DNA from: Planococcus sp. PAMC 21323
Lineage (GTDB): Bacteria > Bacillota > Bacilli > Bacillales_A > Planococcaceae
Assembly (NCBI RefSeq): GCF_000785555.1
Contig: NZ_CP009129.1
Span: 558,001-622,000 of the forward strand
DNA: 64,000 nucleotides
Direction of reading: 5' to 3'
The notes below the pieces were generated by a model. It saw nothing but the letters and a program-made list of their open reading frames with translations, was not told the origin of the DNA and made no database searches. Position numbers and translations under genes: made by a program. Positions 1-8,561 of this stretch are shown one piece after another (position 1 is the stretch's first letter; each line of letters begins with the position of its first letter).

Positions 1-365
1 TCGATCAAATCCGATATTTCGGACATCGTCACGCCTTTTTGGAACATATGAATAACGAAGGCTTCCAGCGTATCGTTTGAGCGCTTGTACGGAGCGACCG
101 TCTGTTGGTTGAATTCGCCGTTCCGGTCCCGTGGCATCGAAAGCTCCAAATCCCCATACTCCGTATGGAGTGTCCGCGTGTAGACACCGTTGCGTGAGTT
201 GCCGGAATTGAAACCGATGCGGTCGTATTTTTCGTAATCCAGGAAAGCTGTAAGTTCTGTTTGGAGGAGCGTATTGACCGCCGTCTCCAGGTGCTTACGG
301 AAAACTTCGGAGATGTCTTCTTTTTTTACTAGAGCTTGCATAATATCTGTTGTAAACTGAGTCAT
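1..365 (-). CDS. IS256-family (mutator-type) transposase, 5' part only
   Basis: Reading leftward from the ATG at 363-365 there is an open frame of 121 codons that runs off the window edge without a stop. The protein starts MTQFTTDIMQALVKKED and contains NSGNSRNGVYTRTL and LELSMPRDRNGEF. These are hallmark N-terminal segments of IS256/mutator transposases: an all-helical N-terminus followed by the GNSRNG and PRDRNG motifs. The catalytic DDE core should lie beyond the window. An AGGCCT-type purine stretch precedes the start. The missing remainder is an effect of the window edge, so intactness cannot be judged. A short decayed copy of its first codons lies at 12402-12436. Confidence 0.93.
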   Translation of the reverse strand, partial: MTQFTTDIMQALVKKEDISEVFRKHLETAVNTLLQTELTAFLDYEKYDRIGFNSGNSRNGVYTRTLHTEYGDLELSMPRDRNGEFNQQTVAPYKRSNDTLEAFVIHMFQKGVTMSEISDLI

Positions 366-476
366 AGGGAAGGCCTCTTTTCTGTGAATTGGTTGTGGTG
401 ACTTAATTCTACAAGAAAAGGTCTTCCTTTTTCTATTTATTCATTTACACAAGATATTTTACGCTCTCATGCTTTT
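1..476 (-). mobile_element. End of an IS256-family insertion sequence
   Basis: The transposase start lies about 110 bases from an AT-rich segment at about 445-476 (TTTACACAAGATATTTTACG, then CTCTC). This resembles the terminal inverted repeats of IS256-family elements, which often carry a GTAAA/TTTAC core. The other end is outside the window, so neither the matching repeat nor a target duplication can be shown and the boundary is approximate. The adjacent helicase gene starts only about 145 bases beyond the presumed IS end. Confidence 0.5.
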
Positions 477-619
477 AATATTTAATTTAATAACTTTAAT
501 TATTAAAATGACTAAAGTAGTAAAGTTAATACATATAATAAAGATATGGTAAAATTATGAAATGATGATAACCATTAATCAGCATCGAATTTACTTTTAA
601 AGAATATAGAGGTGAAGAT

Positions 620-3600
620 ATGAAACAGGAATTGGTACATATGCGAGACAAATTGAATAATATCAGCAAACGAAATCGTTCGATCCGTTTGTTGAAGCTT
701 TACGATAAATGGAGTTTTGATTTGATGCGTAGCTCACCTGAAATCGTTGAAGGAATAGTGGAAGGCATAAAAAGGAAGTCGACAAAGTCTTTCTCTTTAC
801 TAACAAAAGAGGAAGAAAGAGATACTGCGAATATGAGAAAACTGACGACGCTCTATAGAAATATAAAAGGCATTGAAGATGAGACAGGTGTTCATGATTT
901 TTACTTAGGAACACCTTTTGTTTCTGGTACTTTCTCAGATGGGACGTTCTTCCAAGCGCCTCTATTCCTTTACCCTGTTCGTTTGGAAAAGGGGGCAATC
1001 AACCGGCAGACGTTTGAATTGAAAAAAGATGAGGGTGAGCCAATTCTCAACCGGACTTTATTTTTGGCTTTCAAGAAAATAGATCAATTGCGCTTTTCAG
1101 AAGAGTGGATGGATGAAGCGCAAGAAGTGGCATCAAAAGGAGATGCAGAAATCCAGTCTTTTCTGGAAAGATTTCAATTAGCTTTTACACAAGAATCTGC
1201 TGGTTATGAATCTTTAAGAGAATACAAAGTGGATAATATTCCCCCAAAGAGCCAGTTGAAACTCACAAAGAATGCTATCATTGGCCATTTCCCACAGGGG
1301 AGTTCTTCGCTTGTTCGCGATTATGATCAATTGATTGATCTGAGTGAAACGAGCAATTTGTCGTTAATTGGTGATCTTCTAGATCCTGAAAATGCAGCAA
1401 TAATGGAAAGTGATTGGGATGCTCAAAAGTCAGAGCCAGAAGACATCCGTGAGTTTAATCGTCTGTATCTGTTGAACACTGATGGTTCCCAGGAAGAAAT
1501 TTTGAAAGAAGCCCGCTACAAAAAAGGATTGGCGGTTCATGGTCCACCAGGAACGGGGAAATCACAGGTAATTGTCAATCTGATTACAGACGCCCTCCAT
1601 CATAAGAAGAGAATTCTCGTAGTGTGCCAAAAAAGGGCTGCTTTGGATGTCGTCTACCAGCGACTCCATAGTCTCGACTTAACCGGTTATACCGCTTTGA
1701 TACACGACGAAAATCAAGACAGAAAAGCACTTTATGGAAAAATAAATGATACCCTCTCGTATTCCTTAAATTACGAACAGGGATGGAAGCAAAATTTGCG
1801 GACTACGTCTCAGAAACTTGAGCAGCAGGAAATGGAACTAAATAATATTGCTGTTGGGCTGCATTCGAAAGATGAAGTTGGACTATCGTTGTATGATTTA
1901 TATAGTAGAACCAAAAGTACAGGGGATATTGAAGCTTTCATCGTAGTCGATTCAGCTGCGAATGAGTTGAATGCTGAAAACTTGGAAGAAATTTTGGCAA
2001 CGGTTTATACGTATGCGGAATGGTATGAACGGTTCGGCAAAGATTCCTATCCCCTGAAAGACAGACTTTCCTTCGCCAAGTTTGGTATGAAGGAAAAAAC
2101 GGAATTCACCCAACAAATGTCTTACTTAATTGAACAAACAAAAAAGGCGGAAGAGTATTTAAATCTCTTAGATGTTGAAGACATAACTCCTGGCTATACG
2201 TGGGGAATACAGCAAGATCTTCTTAAAATTCAGCCGGATATATCTAGTGGTGAACCACGGACAATGCAGGGCTTGCGTTTGTGGTATTGGACAAGTTTTA
2301 CCGGCAAAAAAATTATTGAGGATCTAAACAAAGGCGCTAAGTTTTCAGGTGTTAAATCTCAAGAATGGCCGAAGATTAAAAAGAGCTTATTACTGATGAA
2401 TGATCTGGCGCAAATCACAAGTGAAATCAATAAAGAAATGGAAATCTTGAAACATTTTCTAGAACCTTCGAAAGTAGAGAAGTATAAAGAACTAGTTTCT
2501 GATGGCGCGTTGCCCGTAAAGGAACTGGAACTAATTCAGGAATATCTTCATACTGATTTTGAAGATTTGCAGCATATGGATCAGTTTGGACAGGAATGCA
2601 CTCCGACTGAACAAAAGCTGATAAAGCTCTTGATAGAGAAAAAGAATCAAATCGGATTTGATAATCTTCCAGAAAAATGGACAGAGGCGCTAAGACAATC
2701 GGTTTACCTTTACTGGATCGACAAAGCGGAGCGAAAGCATCCAGCGGTGAAAAAAGTATCGAACTCTGAATACAACCGGCTGCAATCTACTTTTGAAGAG
2801 TTGGTAGAAAAGAAAAAAGAACTGGCTCGTCAGTATTTGATCAACGAATTGAAGCTGTCCTTGCAAGGAGCACAGGAGTCCTCACGAGATGTGTTCAAAG
2901 ATCTGAAGCACCAGACCGGTAAAAAGCGGCAAGTTTGGCCGTTGCGGAAACTGGTGAATGAATATGCAGATAAAGGATTAATGGACGTTGCACCGGTATG
3001 GCTTGCATCTCCAGAAATCGTTTCATCCATTTTCCCATTGACTAAAAATCTGTTTGATCTTGTCATCTTTGATGAGGCTTCGCAATGTACCGTTGAAAAC
3101 GGCTTGCCTTCTATATATCGTGCGAAACAAGTAATTGTGGCAGGTGATGAAATGCAGTTGCCGCCATCAAACATGTTCATGTCTACTATTGAAAATGATG
3201 AAGATGAAGAAGACTTTCTATCCAATGACTCACCGAGTTTATTAAATTTGGCTAAACGAAGATTCGATGAAAAGACGCTTCAATGGCATTACCGTTCCAA
3301 ATATGAGGAATTAATCAACTATTCGAATCACGCCTTTTATAACGGGGCAATTCAAATATCGCCGAATGTTCAACCTTATAAAGAGCCCCCAGCTATCCAA
3401 TGGATCAAGGCTGAGAATGGTAGGTGGATTGATCGAGCAAACGAAGTGGAAGCGATAAAGGTAGTAGAAGTTCTCAAGGAAATTTTAATTGCAAAACACG
3501 AAAAGTCAGTTGGGATCATCACATTCAACAGCACCCAGCAGACGAAAATTTTGGATATGATTGAGAAAGCGGCAATCGATGATGTGGAGTTTGGTTCCTT

Positions 3601-4363
3601 GTATGGGGAAGTGATGAGCAGAGGTCTGGATGAACGAGTTTTTGTGAAAAATATTGAGAATGTACAAGGCGATGAGCGTGACATCATCTTGTTCTCAGTC
3701 GGATACGGCCAAAATGAAGAAGGGCGCGTATACAATCGCTTTGGTTCTCTGAACCAGGAAGGCGGAGAAAACCGTCTGAATGTCGCTGTGACACGTGCAA
3801 AAGAAGAAACAATTGTCGTAAGCAGCATCGAACCGGAAGAACTGGAAGTAGCGAATTCGAAAAGCAATGGTCCACGATTGTTTAAGGATTACTTGAAATA
3901 TGCGAAAGCAGTTTCCAATGGTCAAATCGAGAGAGTTCAAGAAGTCATACAAGGCGTCAATGAACTCGGTAACACAAGTGTCTCCACATCAGCATTGCAA
4001 TTCGATTCACCTTTTGAAGAACAGGTCTACCAACAGTTGCGAAACCTAGGATATGAAGTCCAAACGCAAGTCGGCATGTCGGGATACCGAATTGACTTAG
4101 CCGTTATCCATCCAAACGATCCTTCTCAATATATCTTAGGAATCGAATGCGACGGCGCGATGTATCATAGTTCTAAGAATGCAAAAGAACGCGACATCTA
4201 CCGTCAAAAGTTCCTCGAAAGCCGGGGCTGGACAATCGAACGTATCTGGAGCCGCAACTGGTGGAAAAACCAGAGTGTAGAGATTGAGCGGATTGATCAG
4301 GTTATTAAGGCTTTGGTGAAGAAGGATGAGGTTAAAGAGGATATGGTTGGGAGTTTGAAATAA
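620..4363 (+). CDS. SF1 (Upf1-like) helicase with DUF4011-like N-terminus and C-terminal PD-(D/E)XK/Vsr-like nuclease domain
   Basis: A 1247-residue protein. Residues 1-60 (NISKRNRSIRLLKL) resemble the DUF4011 region found at the head of many bacterial SF1 helicases. Walker A GPPGTGKS is at 308-315, Walker B/motif II DEAS at 818-821, and a motif VI-like segment LNVAVTRAKEE near 1053. About 500 residues of helical insert separate motifs I and II. The C-terminal 100 residues carry D1159 (in IDLAV), E1176-C-D1178 and YHSSKNAKERD, then GWTIERIWS. This is the nuclease fold usually fused to such helicases, with D-E-x-D catalytic residues retained. The start follows a good GAGGTGA site. Proteins of this architecture are often found in defence islands, and the flanking IS end fits that, but no partner gene is visible. 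Role: probable nucleic-acid unwinding and cleavage; a defence function is inference. Confidence 0.85.
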   Translation: MKQELVHMRDKLNNISKRNRSIRLLKLYDKWSFDLMRSSPEIVEGIVEGIKRKSTKSFSLLTKEEERDTANMRKLTTLYRNIKGIEDETGVHDFYLGTPFVSGTFSDGTFFQAPLFLYPVRLEKGAINRQTFELKKDEGEPILNRTLFLAFKKIDQLRFSEEWMDEAQEVASKGDAEIQSFLERFQLAFTQESAGYESLREYKVDNIPPKSQLKLTKNAIIGHFPQGSSSLVRDYDQLIDLSETSNLSLIGDLLDPENAAIMESDWDAQKSEPEDIREFNRLYLLNTDGSQEEILKEARYKKGLAVHGPPGTGKSQVIVNLITDALHHKKRILVVCQKRAALDVVYQRLHSLDLTGYTALIHDENQDRKALYGKINDTLSYSLNYEQGWKQNLRTTSQKLEQQEMELNNIAVGLHSKDEVGLSLYDLYSRTKSTGDIEAFIVVDSAANELNAENLEEILATVYTYAEWYERFGKDSYPLKDRLSFAKFGMKEKTEFTQQMSYLIEQTKKAEEYLNLLDVEDITPGYTWGIQQDLLKIQPDISSGEPRTMQGLRLWYWTSFTGKKIIEDLNKGAKFSGVKSQEWPKIKKSLLLMNDLAQITSEINKEMEILKHFLEPSKVEKYKELVSDGALPVKELELIQEYLHTDFEDLQHMDQFGQECTPTEQKLIKLLIEKKNQIGFDNLPEKWTEALRQSVYLYWIDKAERKHPAVKKVSNSEYNRLQSTFEELVEKKKELARQYLINELKLSLQGAQESSRDVFKDLKHQTGKKRQVWPLRKLVNEYADKGLMDVAPVWLASPEIVSSIFPLTKNLFDLVIFDEASQCTVENGLPSIYRAKQVIVAGDEMQLPPSNMFMSTIENDEDEEDFLSNDSPSLLNLAKRRFDEKTLQWHYRSKYEELINYSNHAFYNGAIQISPNVQPYKEPPAIQWIKAENGRWIDRANEVEAIKVVEVLKEILIAKHEKSVGIITFNSTQQTKILDMIEKAAIDDVEFGSLYGEVMSRGLDERVFVKNIENVQGDERDIILFSVGYGQNEEGRVYNRFGSLNQEGGENRLNVAVTRAKEETIVVSSIEPEELEVANSKSNGPRLFKDYLKYAKAVSNGQIERVQEVIQGVNELGNTSVSTSALQFDSPFEEQVYQQLRNLGYEVQTQVGMSGYRIDLAVIHPNDPSQYILGIECDGAMYHSSKNAKERDIYRQKFLESRGWTIERIWSRNWWKNQSVEIERIDQVIKALVKKDEVKEDMVGSLK

Positions 4364-4381
4364 AAAAATTATAAGTGGAGT

Positions 4382-4415
4382 AAAGGCTTTCCATTAAACT
4401 GGAAAGCCTTTTTTA
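4382..4415 (+). terminator. Intrinsic terminator of the helicase gene
   Basis: A perfect 11-bp stem (AAAGGCTTTCC with GGAAAGCCTTT) with an 8-base loop, followed by T residues, 18 bases after the helicase stop codon. Confidence 0.93.
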
Positions 4416-4429
4416 TAAGAGTAATGTTC

Positions 4430-4466
4430 CAAACACAACCATCAAACACAACCATCAAACACAACC
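4430..4466. repeat. Short tandem repeat, 13-bp unit, about 2.8 copies
   Basis: The unit CAAACACAACCAT occurs twice exactly and a third time as CAAACACAACC-TAT, just after the helicase terminator and before the next small gene. It is too short and lacks the spacers of a CRISPR. Confidence 0.9.
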
Positions 4467-4526
4467 TATGCTTACTTACATTAATTTTCAATTTGATATA
4501 TAGTAATTTTTAAAGGAGTGGGAATT

Positions 4527-4796
4527 ATGAAAAAATTAATGAGTACCGTTGACGTAACATCAGTAAACGGAGCGTATCGTTTCTACCAGTATCGCGATAG
4601 CAATGCCTTACCACAAATTGAGCTATATAAGATAGAAGGTGAAAAGGAAATCACTATTAGTAATGTTCTAGGAGAAGTAAAAAAGTTAAATGATGAATTC
4701 AAGTTTCAAATTGAATATGCTCCTAAAAATAGAAAGAGCACTCTTAATACGAGGGAATTCACTGAAAAATTTATAAGTTTATATAGAGAACGATAG
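4527..4796 (+). CDS. Small hypothetical protein (89 residues)
   Basis: I do not recognise this protein. It is soluble, mixed alpha/beta and rich in Lys/Glu, with no signal peptide or membrane segment. The ATG at 4527 is 8 bases after AAAGGAG, an excellent site. The in-frame GTG at 4518 overlaps that ribosome site and is unlikely. It stands alone after the helicase terminator and is followed by its own likely terminator at 4896. The surrounding DNA is AT-rich. A real gene is likely because of the strong start signal and its isolation; the function is unknown. Confidence 0.72.
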   Translation: MKKLMSTVDVTSVNGAYRFYQYRDSNALPQIELYKIEGEKEITISNVLGEVKKLNDEFKFQIEYAPKNRKSTLNTREFTEKFISLYRER

Positions 4797-4895
4797 GCTA
4801 ATGAGAGGTATTTATAAATTACTTAATTCATGCTATTCGATAAGAACTTATCCTAAGTGATTTCGACACCAAGCGACAATTTATACTATATACTG

Positions 4896-4926
4896 CCATA
4901 CTTGCTACTTCTAAGTGTGGTTTTTC
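4896..4926 (+). terminator. Probable terminator downstream of the small gene
   Basis: An 8-bp stem CCATACTT/AAGTGTGG (one G-T pair) with a 9-base loop, followed by TTTTTC. It lies 100 bases after the stop of the 89-residue ORF. The rest of the gene-free stretch 4797-5112 shows nothing else apart from the terminator at 5041. Confidence 0.65.
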
Positions 4927-5040
4927 ATATAATAGTATTCATCTGTACAATTGTGCGCTATGCAGGGTCAATCTATATCTTTAATGGACCGGGTTGTTAG
5001 ATGAGTTAGGAAAGATTCAGTAGAAGCAATAACGTAGTGA

Positions 5041-5090
5041 AAAAAGCCGGACCAGTTAACCTGAAGAGGTAACCGATCCGGCTTTTGTTT
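5041..5090 (-). terminator. Terminator of the LLM oxidoreductase gene (bidirectional)
   Basis: A 10-bp outer stem AAAAGCCGGA/TCCGGCTTTT plus an inner GTTAACCT/AGGTAAC pairing. On the minus strand it is followed by six T residues, 25 bases after the stop of the gene at 5113. Confidence 0.9.
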
Positions 5091-5112
5091 GCCTATTTAT
5101 GAAATGGGTTTG

Positions 5113-6105
5113 TTACAGTAATTGCTCTGCTAGTAGCTGATAAACAGCCAATCGTTTTTCTTGAGAATGCGGGATACTGCAGATCATGGCTTCTTCAAAA
5201 CCGTATTCCGTTTGTTCTCGCTGCAATTGATCGGCGACGTCTTTGGCGGAACCGACTAAATGGATGTTGCGGCTTTCCTTGATTTGCATGCGGTCCATTT
5301 CAGTTAAGGCAGAATTTTGTGCTTGTTCGGGTGTCATGAGAGGCATAATGCGGCCTTTCATCAACATCAGACGTGAAATATCTTGTGGCAATGCTTCGTA
5401 TTCTGCTTCTTCGGCCGTTTCAGCTGTAGTCACCAAATAGGACACCGAAATTTCGGGTTTTACCATAAAAGCGGAAGGGACGAAGTTAGCTCGGTAGGAA
5501 TCTAATATGTTTTTTGTCATGCCGCCATTGAAAAACTGGGCAAATGAATAGCCGACGCCCATACGTCCAGCTTCTAATGCGCTATTGCCACTTGAACCGA
5601 GTAGCCATGCTTCTGGCAGTTTAATATGTGTCGGAGCTGCGATGGTTTTATTGTACATCGTCTCTTCCGGTACTTCGTCGTTAATCAATTTTAATGCCGT
5701 GTCGAATTTCCCGTACATGTCGTCTGTCATCGGGCGGCGTCCTTGAGCCAAAGCATACATGGCACTATGGTCACCACCGGGTGCGCGGCCAACGCCAAAA
5801 TCGATGCGACCTGGCGCAAGTGCAGCCAACGTTTTAAAGACTTCTGCCAGTTTTAACGGTGAATAATGCATCATCATCACACCGCCCGTACCGATGCGAA
5901 TATTTGTTGTCTTGGCACTTAAATATGCGGCTGTGACTTCAGGTGCGGAGCTGGAGAATGCGCTGGAGCCATGATGCTCAGCCATCCACATCCGACTATA
6001 GCCCAAAGTATCGGCAAGAACCGCAAGTTCTACCGCATTTTGCATCGCTGCTGCGGCTGTGTTTCCAGTCGTAACAGGCGCTTGGTCTAAGACACTTAGT
6101 TTCAT
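5113..6105 (-). CDS. LLM-class flavin-dependent oxidoreductase (luciferase-like, MsnO8-type)
   Basis: A 330-residue TIM-barrel flavin monooxygenase of the bacterial luciferase-like family. Family hallmarks seen are MWMAEHHGSSAF near residue 40, IRIGTGGVMMMHYSPLK near 70, GRIDFGVGRAPGGD near 100, and EEAMICSIPHS near the end. The length is typical for the MsnO8/YwcH group. Substrate and physiological role are unknown; such enzymes use reduced FMN and oxygen on small organic molecules. The ATG at 6103-6105 is preceded (minus strand) by AAAGGGAG. Monocistronic, with its own terminator, and convergent with the small upstream gene. Confidence 0.92.
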   Translation of the reverse strand: MKLSVLDQAPVTTGNTAAAAMQNAVELAVLADTLGYSRMWMAEHHGSSAFSSSAPEVTAAYLSAKTTNIRIGTGGVMMMHYSPLKLAEVFKTLAALAPGRIDFGVGRAPGGDHSAMYALAQGRRPMTDDMYGKFDTALKLINDEVPEETMYNKTIAAPTHIKLPEAWLLGSSGNSALEAGRMGVGYSFAQFFNGGMTKNILDSYRANFVPSAFMVKPEISVSYLVTTAETAEEAEYEALPQDISRLMLMKGRIMPLMTPEQAQNSALTEMDRMQIKESRNIHLVGSAKDVADQLQREQTEYGFEEAMICSIPHSQEKRLAVYQLLAEQLL

Positions 6106-6525
6106 TTCGAAAACTCCCTTTCTTTCCCTGTCAGTTTGCTCATTGAGGAGTATAGCAGTATGGCGTAGCGAAATCCTTTCTTTTGTCTTAAAGGTTTTTA
6201 TTTAGCGTTATGAATAGTTTTAGGAAAGTATTGCTAGGGAAGTTATGGAAATGGAGCGTTCCAATCGGATGGGGGGTACTTTTTGAATTGAAATGACTGT
6301 ATAGTTATAGCAAGAGAGAAAAGCCTAGCTTTAGTAGACTGCACTGTATTTTTCAGAATATGTAAGGATTGTGTTTATTCGAATAAGGTGTGAGAGAGTA
6401 GTAGATTAGAGTTAATTATGTCTCTACGAAAGAAATAATTCTACAGCGTACTAACAATCCAATCGACAGAAAAGAACTATACAATGTACCGATAAAATAA
6501 GTAAGTATTCTAAAGGAGTGACATA
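6106..6525. other. Gene-free stretch of about 420 bases
   Basis: A divergent promoter region between the LLM oxidoreductase (minus) and a small unknown gene (plus). It is AT-rich. I see no convincing ORF with a ribosome site, no strong hairpin and no RNA gene. It must hold the promoters of both flanking genes, but no consensus site stands out. Confidence 0.6.
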
Positions 6526-6981
6526 ATGGACGGAGTAGTAGAACAAAAATTAAAAGAAATACGCGAAGTATTTGAGAATCTCCCGAATTGTAAAGTTGAA
6601 ACGAGCGTAGACAACCAGCTTGTAATCACAGGTGACAAACCGGTTTCTTGGAGTGAATCACTTGAGAATCAGGATGCAGAAACTACGCATAAAATTGGAA
6701 CGATTAAACCGCATAAATCTTCACTTGGGCTTTACATCGATTTTCCACATGGCTATATTGATGACAGCAAGTTAGAAAACATTATAAACCCAGAAGGAAC
6801 GTTAATGTATTACCCACCCGGTACGAAGACGTCTACTGTGAAAAGCTGGTGGCGATTCCGCTCTGATGAAAAATTCGACAGCATTCACTTGGTTTTAAGA
6901 AAGATCGAGTTGGCTTATTACAATTTTAAACGAGAAGACTGGATTGAGTTAATGCGAGAGATCACGGAAGCCAATAAATAA
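6526..6981 (+). CDS. Hypothetical protein (151 residues)
   Basis: No family recognised. Soluble, with no signal peptide. A central block reads LGLYIDFPHGYIDDSK and YYPPGTKTSTVKSWWRFRS; the C-terminus is an amphipathic helix (REDWIELMREITEANK). The ATG has an excellent AAAGGAG site 7 bases upstream. A strong terminator lies 70 bases after the stop, so this is a complete single-gene transcription unit. Its base composition is more AT-rich than the metabolic genes nearby. Function unknown. Confidence 0.75.
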   Translation: MDGVVEQKLKEIREVFENLPNCKVETSVDNQLVITGDKPVSWSESLENQDAETTHKIGTIKPHKSSLGLYIDFPHGYIDDSKLENIINPEGTLMYYPPGTKTSTVKSWWRFRSDEKFDSIHLVLRKIELAYYNFKREDWIELMREITEANK

Positions 6982-7051
6982 AAATGAAAACAGGCTCCTT
7001 GGCAAGAAGCAATTCTAAAAGGTGCCGACAAAACACAATAATTCATAGATT

Positions 7052-7091
7052 GCTACACCTGCCAAATCAACAGCGCAGGTGTAGCTTTTTG
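7052..7091 (+). terminator. Terminator, member of a three-copy local family
   Basis: A perfect 11-bp stem GCTACACCTGC/GCAGGTGTAGC, a 12-base loop containing CAAATCAACA, then TTTTT. Nearly the same hairpin, including the loop sequence, recurs at 11097, and a diverged copy occurs at 12353. Confidence 0.9.
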
Positions 7092-7243
7092 ATTTTATTC
7101 ACTTCAAAAATTATGTGCAACCTAGAGAATAATAAGGTAATCACCCGAGAAATTGGGTAAATATGAATAAAGTAGATCTATAAGAGCAAAGTAGAAGGTT
7201 TTTATGGGTATGCTAGGACGACTCTAGAAATGAGGGATAGCTC

Positions 7244-8479
7244 ATGGAATACATTTTCATCTCGGCTGCAGTGGTGCTGACTTTGCTAGTGGCCGTCTTT
7301 ATTTATAGTAGAAAGGATAGGGAGACCATAGCGCGAGTTGAAGAGCCATACGTTGAAGAAGCGACAGAAGAAAGTAGCGAGGTTGAACCAGAGCCAGAAG
7401 ATGATGACAGCTACTTGAACCCTACAGTGTCAGAAGTAGATAACGAGGAAATTGCCAAAAGCGGTTACAAGAAAATCGAGCTTCCTACGAATATGATTCC
7501 GATTATTGCACAGACCTTAAAAGATGGGGCGGTAGTTCTCCAACAAAGCCGGACATTTCGCGTGGAGTTTAGTCCGGAAGTGGTAAAGGGGCTGAAGGAC
7601 AAGAGCATGACCTTGATTGAGCGGACAAACGGCAGAGGCTATGTACCGGCAGTGAAAAAAGCTGGCATGAAAAGGATTTATGAACAAGCGGTCCTTGTGA
7701 AGCGCGTGAATCCAGGGCTCTTGGCGCACGCGAGTATGAACTTGTTGACGACGGTTGTTGGCCAGCAACAACTTATTGAAATCCAAAGTTCTTTGAAAAG
7801 CATGGAACGGCAGCTCGAAGCTTTGATTCAGCACAGGGAAAATGATTTTACGGGACGGATCGAGGCGCGCTTTAGTTATTTCAAAGAAGTTATTGAACGG
7901 TTTCGTCGAAATGGCATCACGCTTGGCGGTGTGGAAGACGCAGAAATCGAAGGGTTTTATACGGCGACGCTGCAGGATTTGAAAGTGTTGACGAAAGACT
8001 TGAAAACAGTTGTTGCAAACATTGAAGGATTAAGAGAGCATGAAACGCTGCGGAAATGGGGAGACGCACCCATAAAAAAAGACTACCAGCAGCTTATTGG
8101 GCAGTTTAACGCCAAGCAAGAACTTGTGCTGCTCAATGTGCAGTTTATTGAGGAATGCTATGAACCGTATCTCCGGACAATTCGGAATTACGCAGAAGAG
8201 GACGTTAAATCGCAAGCTTTGGCGGCAATTGTTGTAGAAAACCATTCCATCATCAAAGCGATCGAAGAAAAAGTGAAGAGCATCGAAGAAAACTATCGAG
8301 TGAAGATTAATTTTGGCATCAAGGCCTTGAAATACCGTGACTTGGAAAGCCTGAAGAAACTAGAGCCTAAGAAAATCAGTCAGCAAAAAATATCAGAAAA
8401 AGAAGTTCCAGCCGAAGTGCTCGTCGAAGTAATGGAAGATGACAAAGCATATGCGTACATTCCACAGGAAAATTACTAG
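7244..8479 (+). CDS. Membrane-anchored acidic/coiled-coil protein of unknown function
   Basis: A 411-residue protein. Residues 2-22 form a single N-terminal membrane segment (FISAAVVLTLLVAVFIYS), followed by a strongly acidic low-complexity linker (about 30-65, rich in E/D). The remainder is a long helical, coiled-coil-rich cytosolic region (about 180-370) with SMERQLEALIQHREND. The topology is like that of tethered scaffold proteins; the N-terminus is too short for a transporter. I do not recognise a family. The start ATG is preceded by GAGGGATAG. It ends at a terminator shared with the convergent amidase gene. Function not assigned. Confidence 0.8.
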   Translation: MEYIFISAAVVLTLLVAVFIYSRKDRETIARVEEPYVEEATEESSEVEPEPEDDDSYLNPTVSEVDNEEIAKSGYKKIELPTNMIPIIAQTLKDGAVVLQQSRTFRVEFSPEVVKGLKDKSMTLIERTNGRGYVPAVKKAGMKRIYEQAVLVKRVNPGLLAHASMNLLTTVVGQQQLIEIQSSLKSMERQLEALIQHRENDFTGRIEARFSYFKEVIERFRRNGITLGGVEDAEIEGFYTATLQDLKVLTKDLKTVVANIEGLREHETLRKWGDAPIKKDYQQLIGQFNAKQELVLLNVQFIEECYEPYLRTIRNYAEEDVKSQALAAIVVENHSIIKAIEEKVKSIEENYRVKINFGIKALKYRDLESLKKLEPKKISQQKISEKEVPAEVLVEVMEDDKAYAYIPQENY

Positions 8480-8489
8480 TCTAAACTGA

Positions 8490-8547
8490 CAAACACCCTC
8501 CGCTGAGCGGTTGGCTTCTGCCAACTTTTCAGTAAAGGGTGTTTTAT
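8490..8547. terminator. Shared terminator between convergent genes
   Basis: The outer stem AAACACCCT/AGGGTGTTT closes inner small hairpins (CCGCTGAGCGG, TTGGC..GCCAA) and is followed by TTTTATTAT. It lies between the coiled-coil gene (plus) and the amidase (minus). Confidence 0.75.
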
Positions 8548-8561
8548 TATATCTATTAAAC

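Noticed and set aside
3376-3867. 163-codon open frame on the minus strand inside the first helicase gene
   Set aside because: It lies fully opposite a well-supported gene with intact helicase motifs, has no ribosome site and its translation is Ser/Arg-rich, typical of antisense shadows.
4797-5040. Possible small RNA gene or riboswitch in the AT-rich gap
   Set aside because: Only a simple terminator hairpin at 4896 was found; no conserved RNA motif could be recognised.
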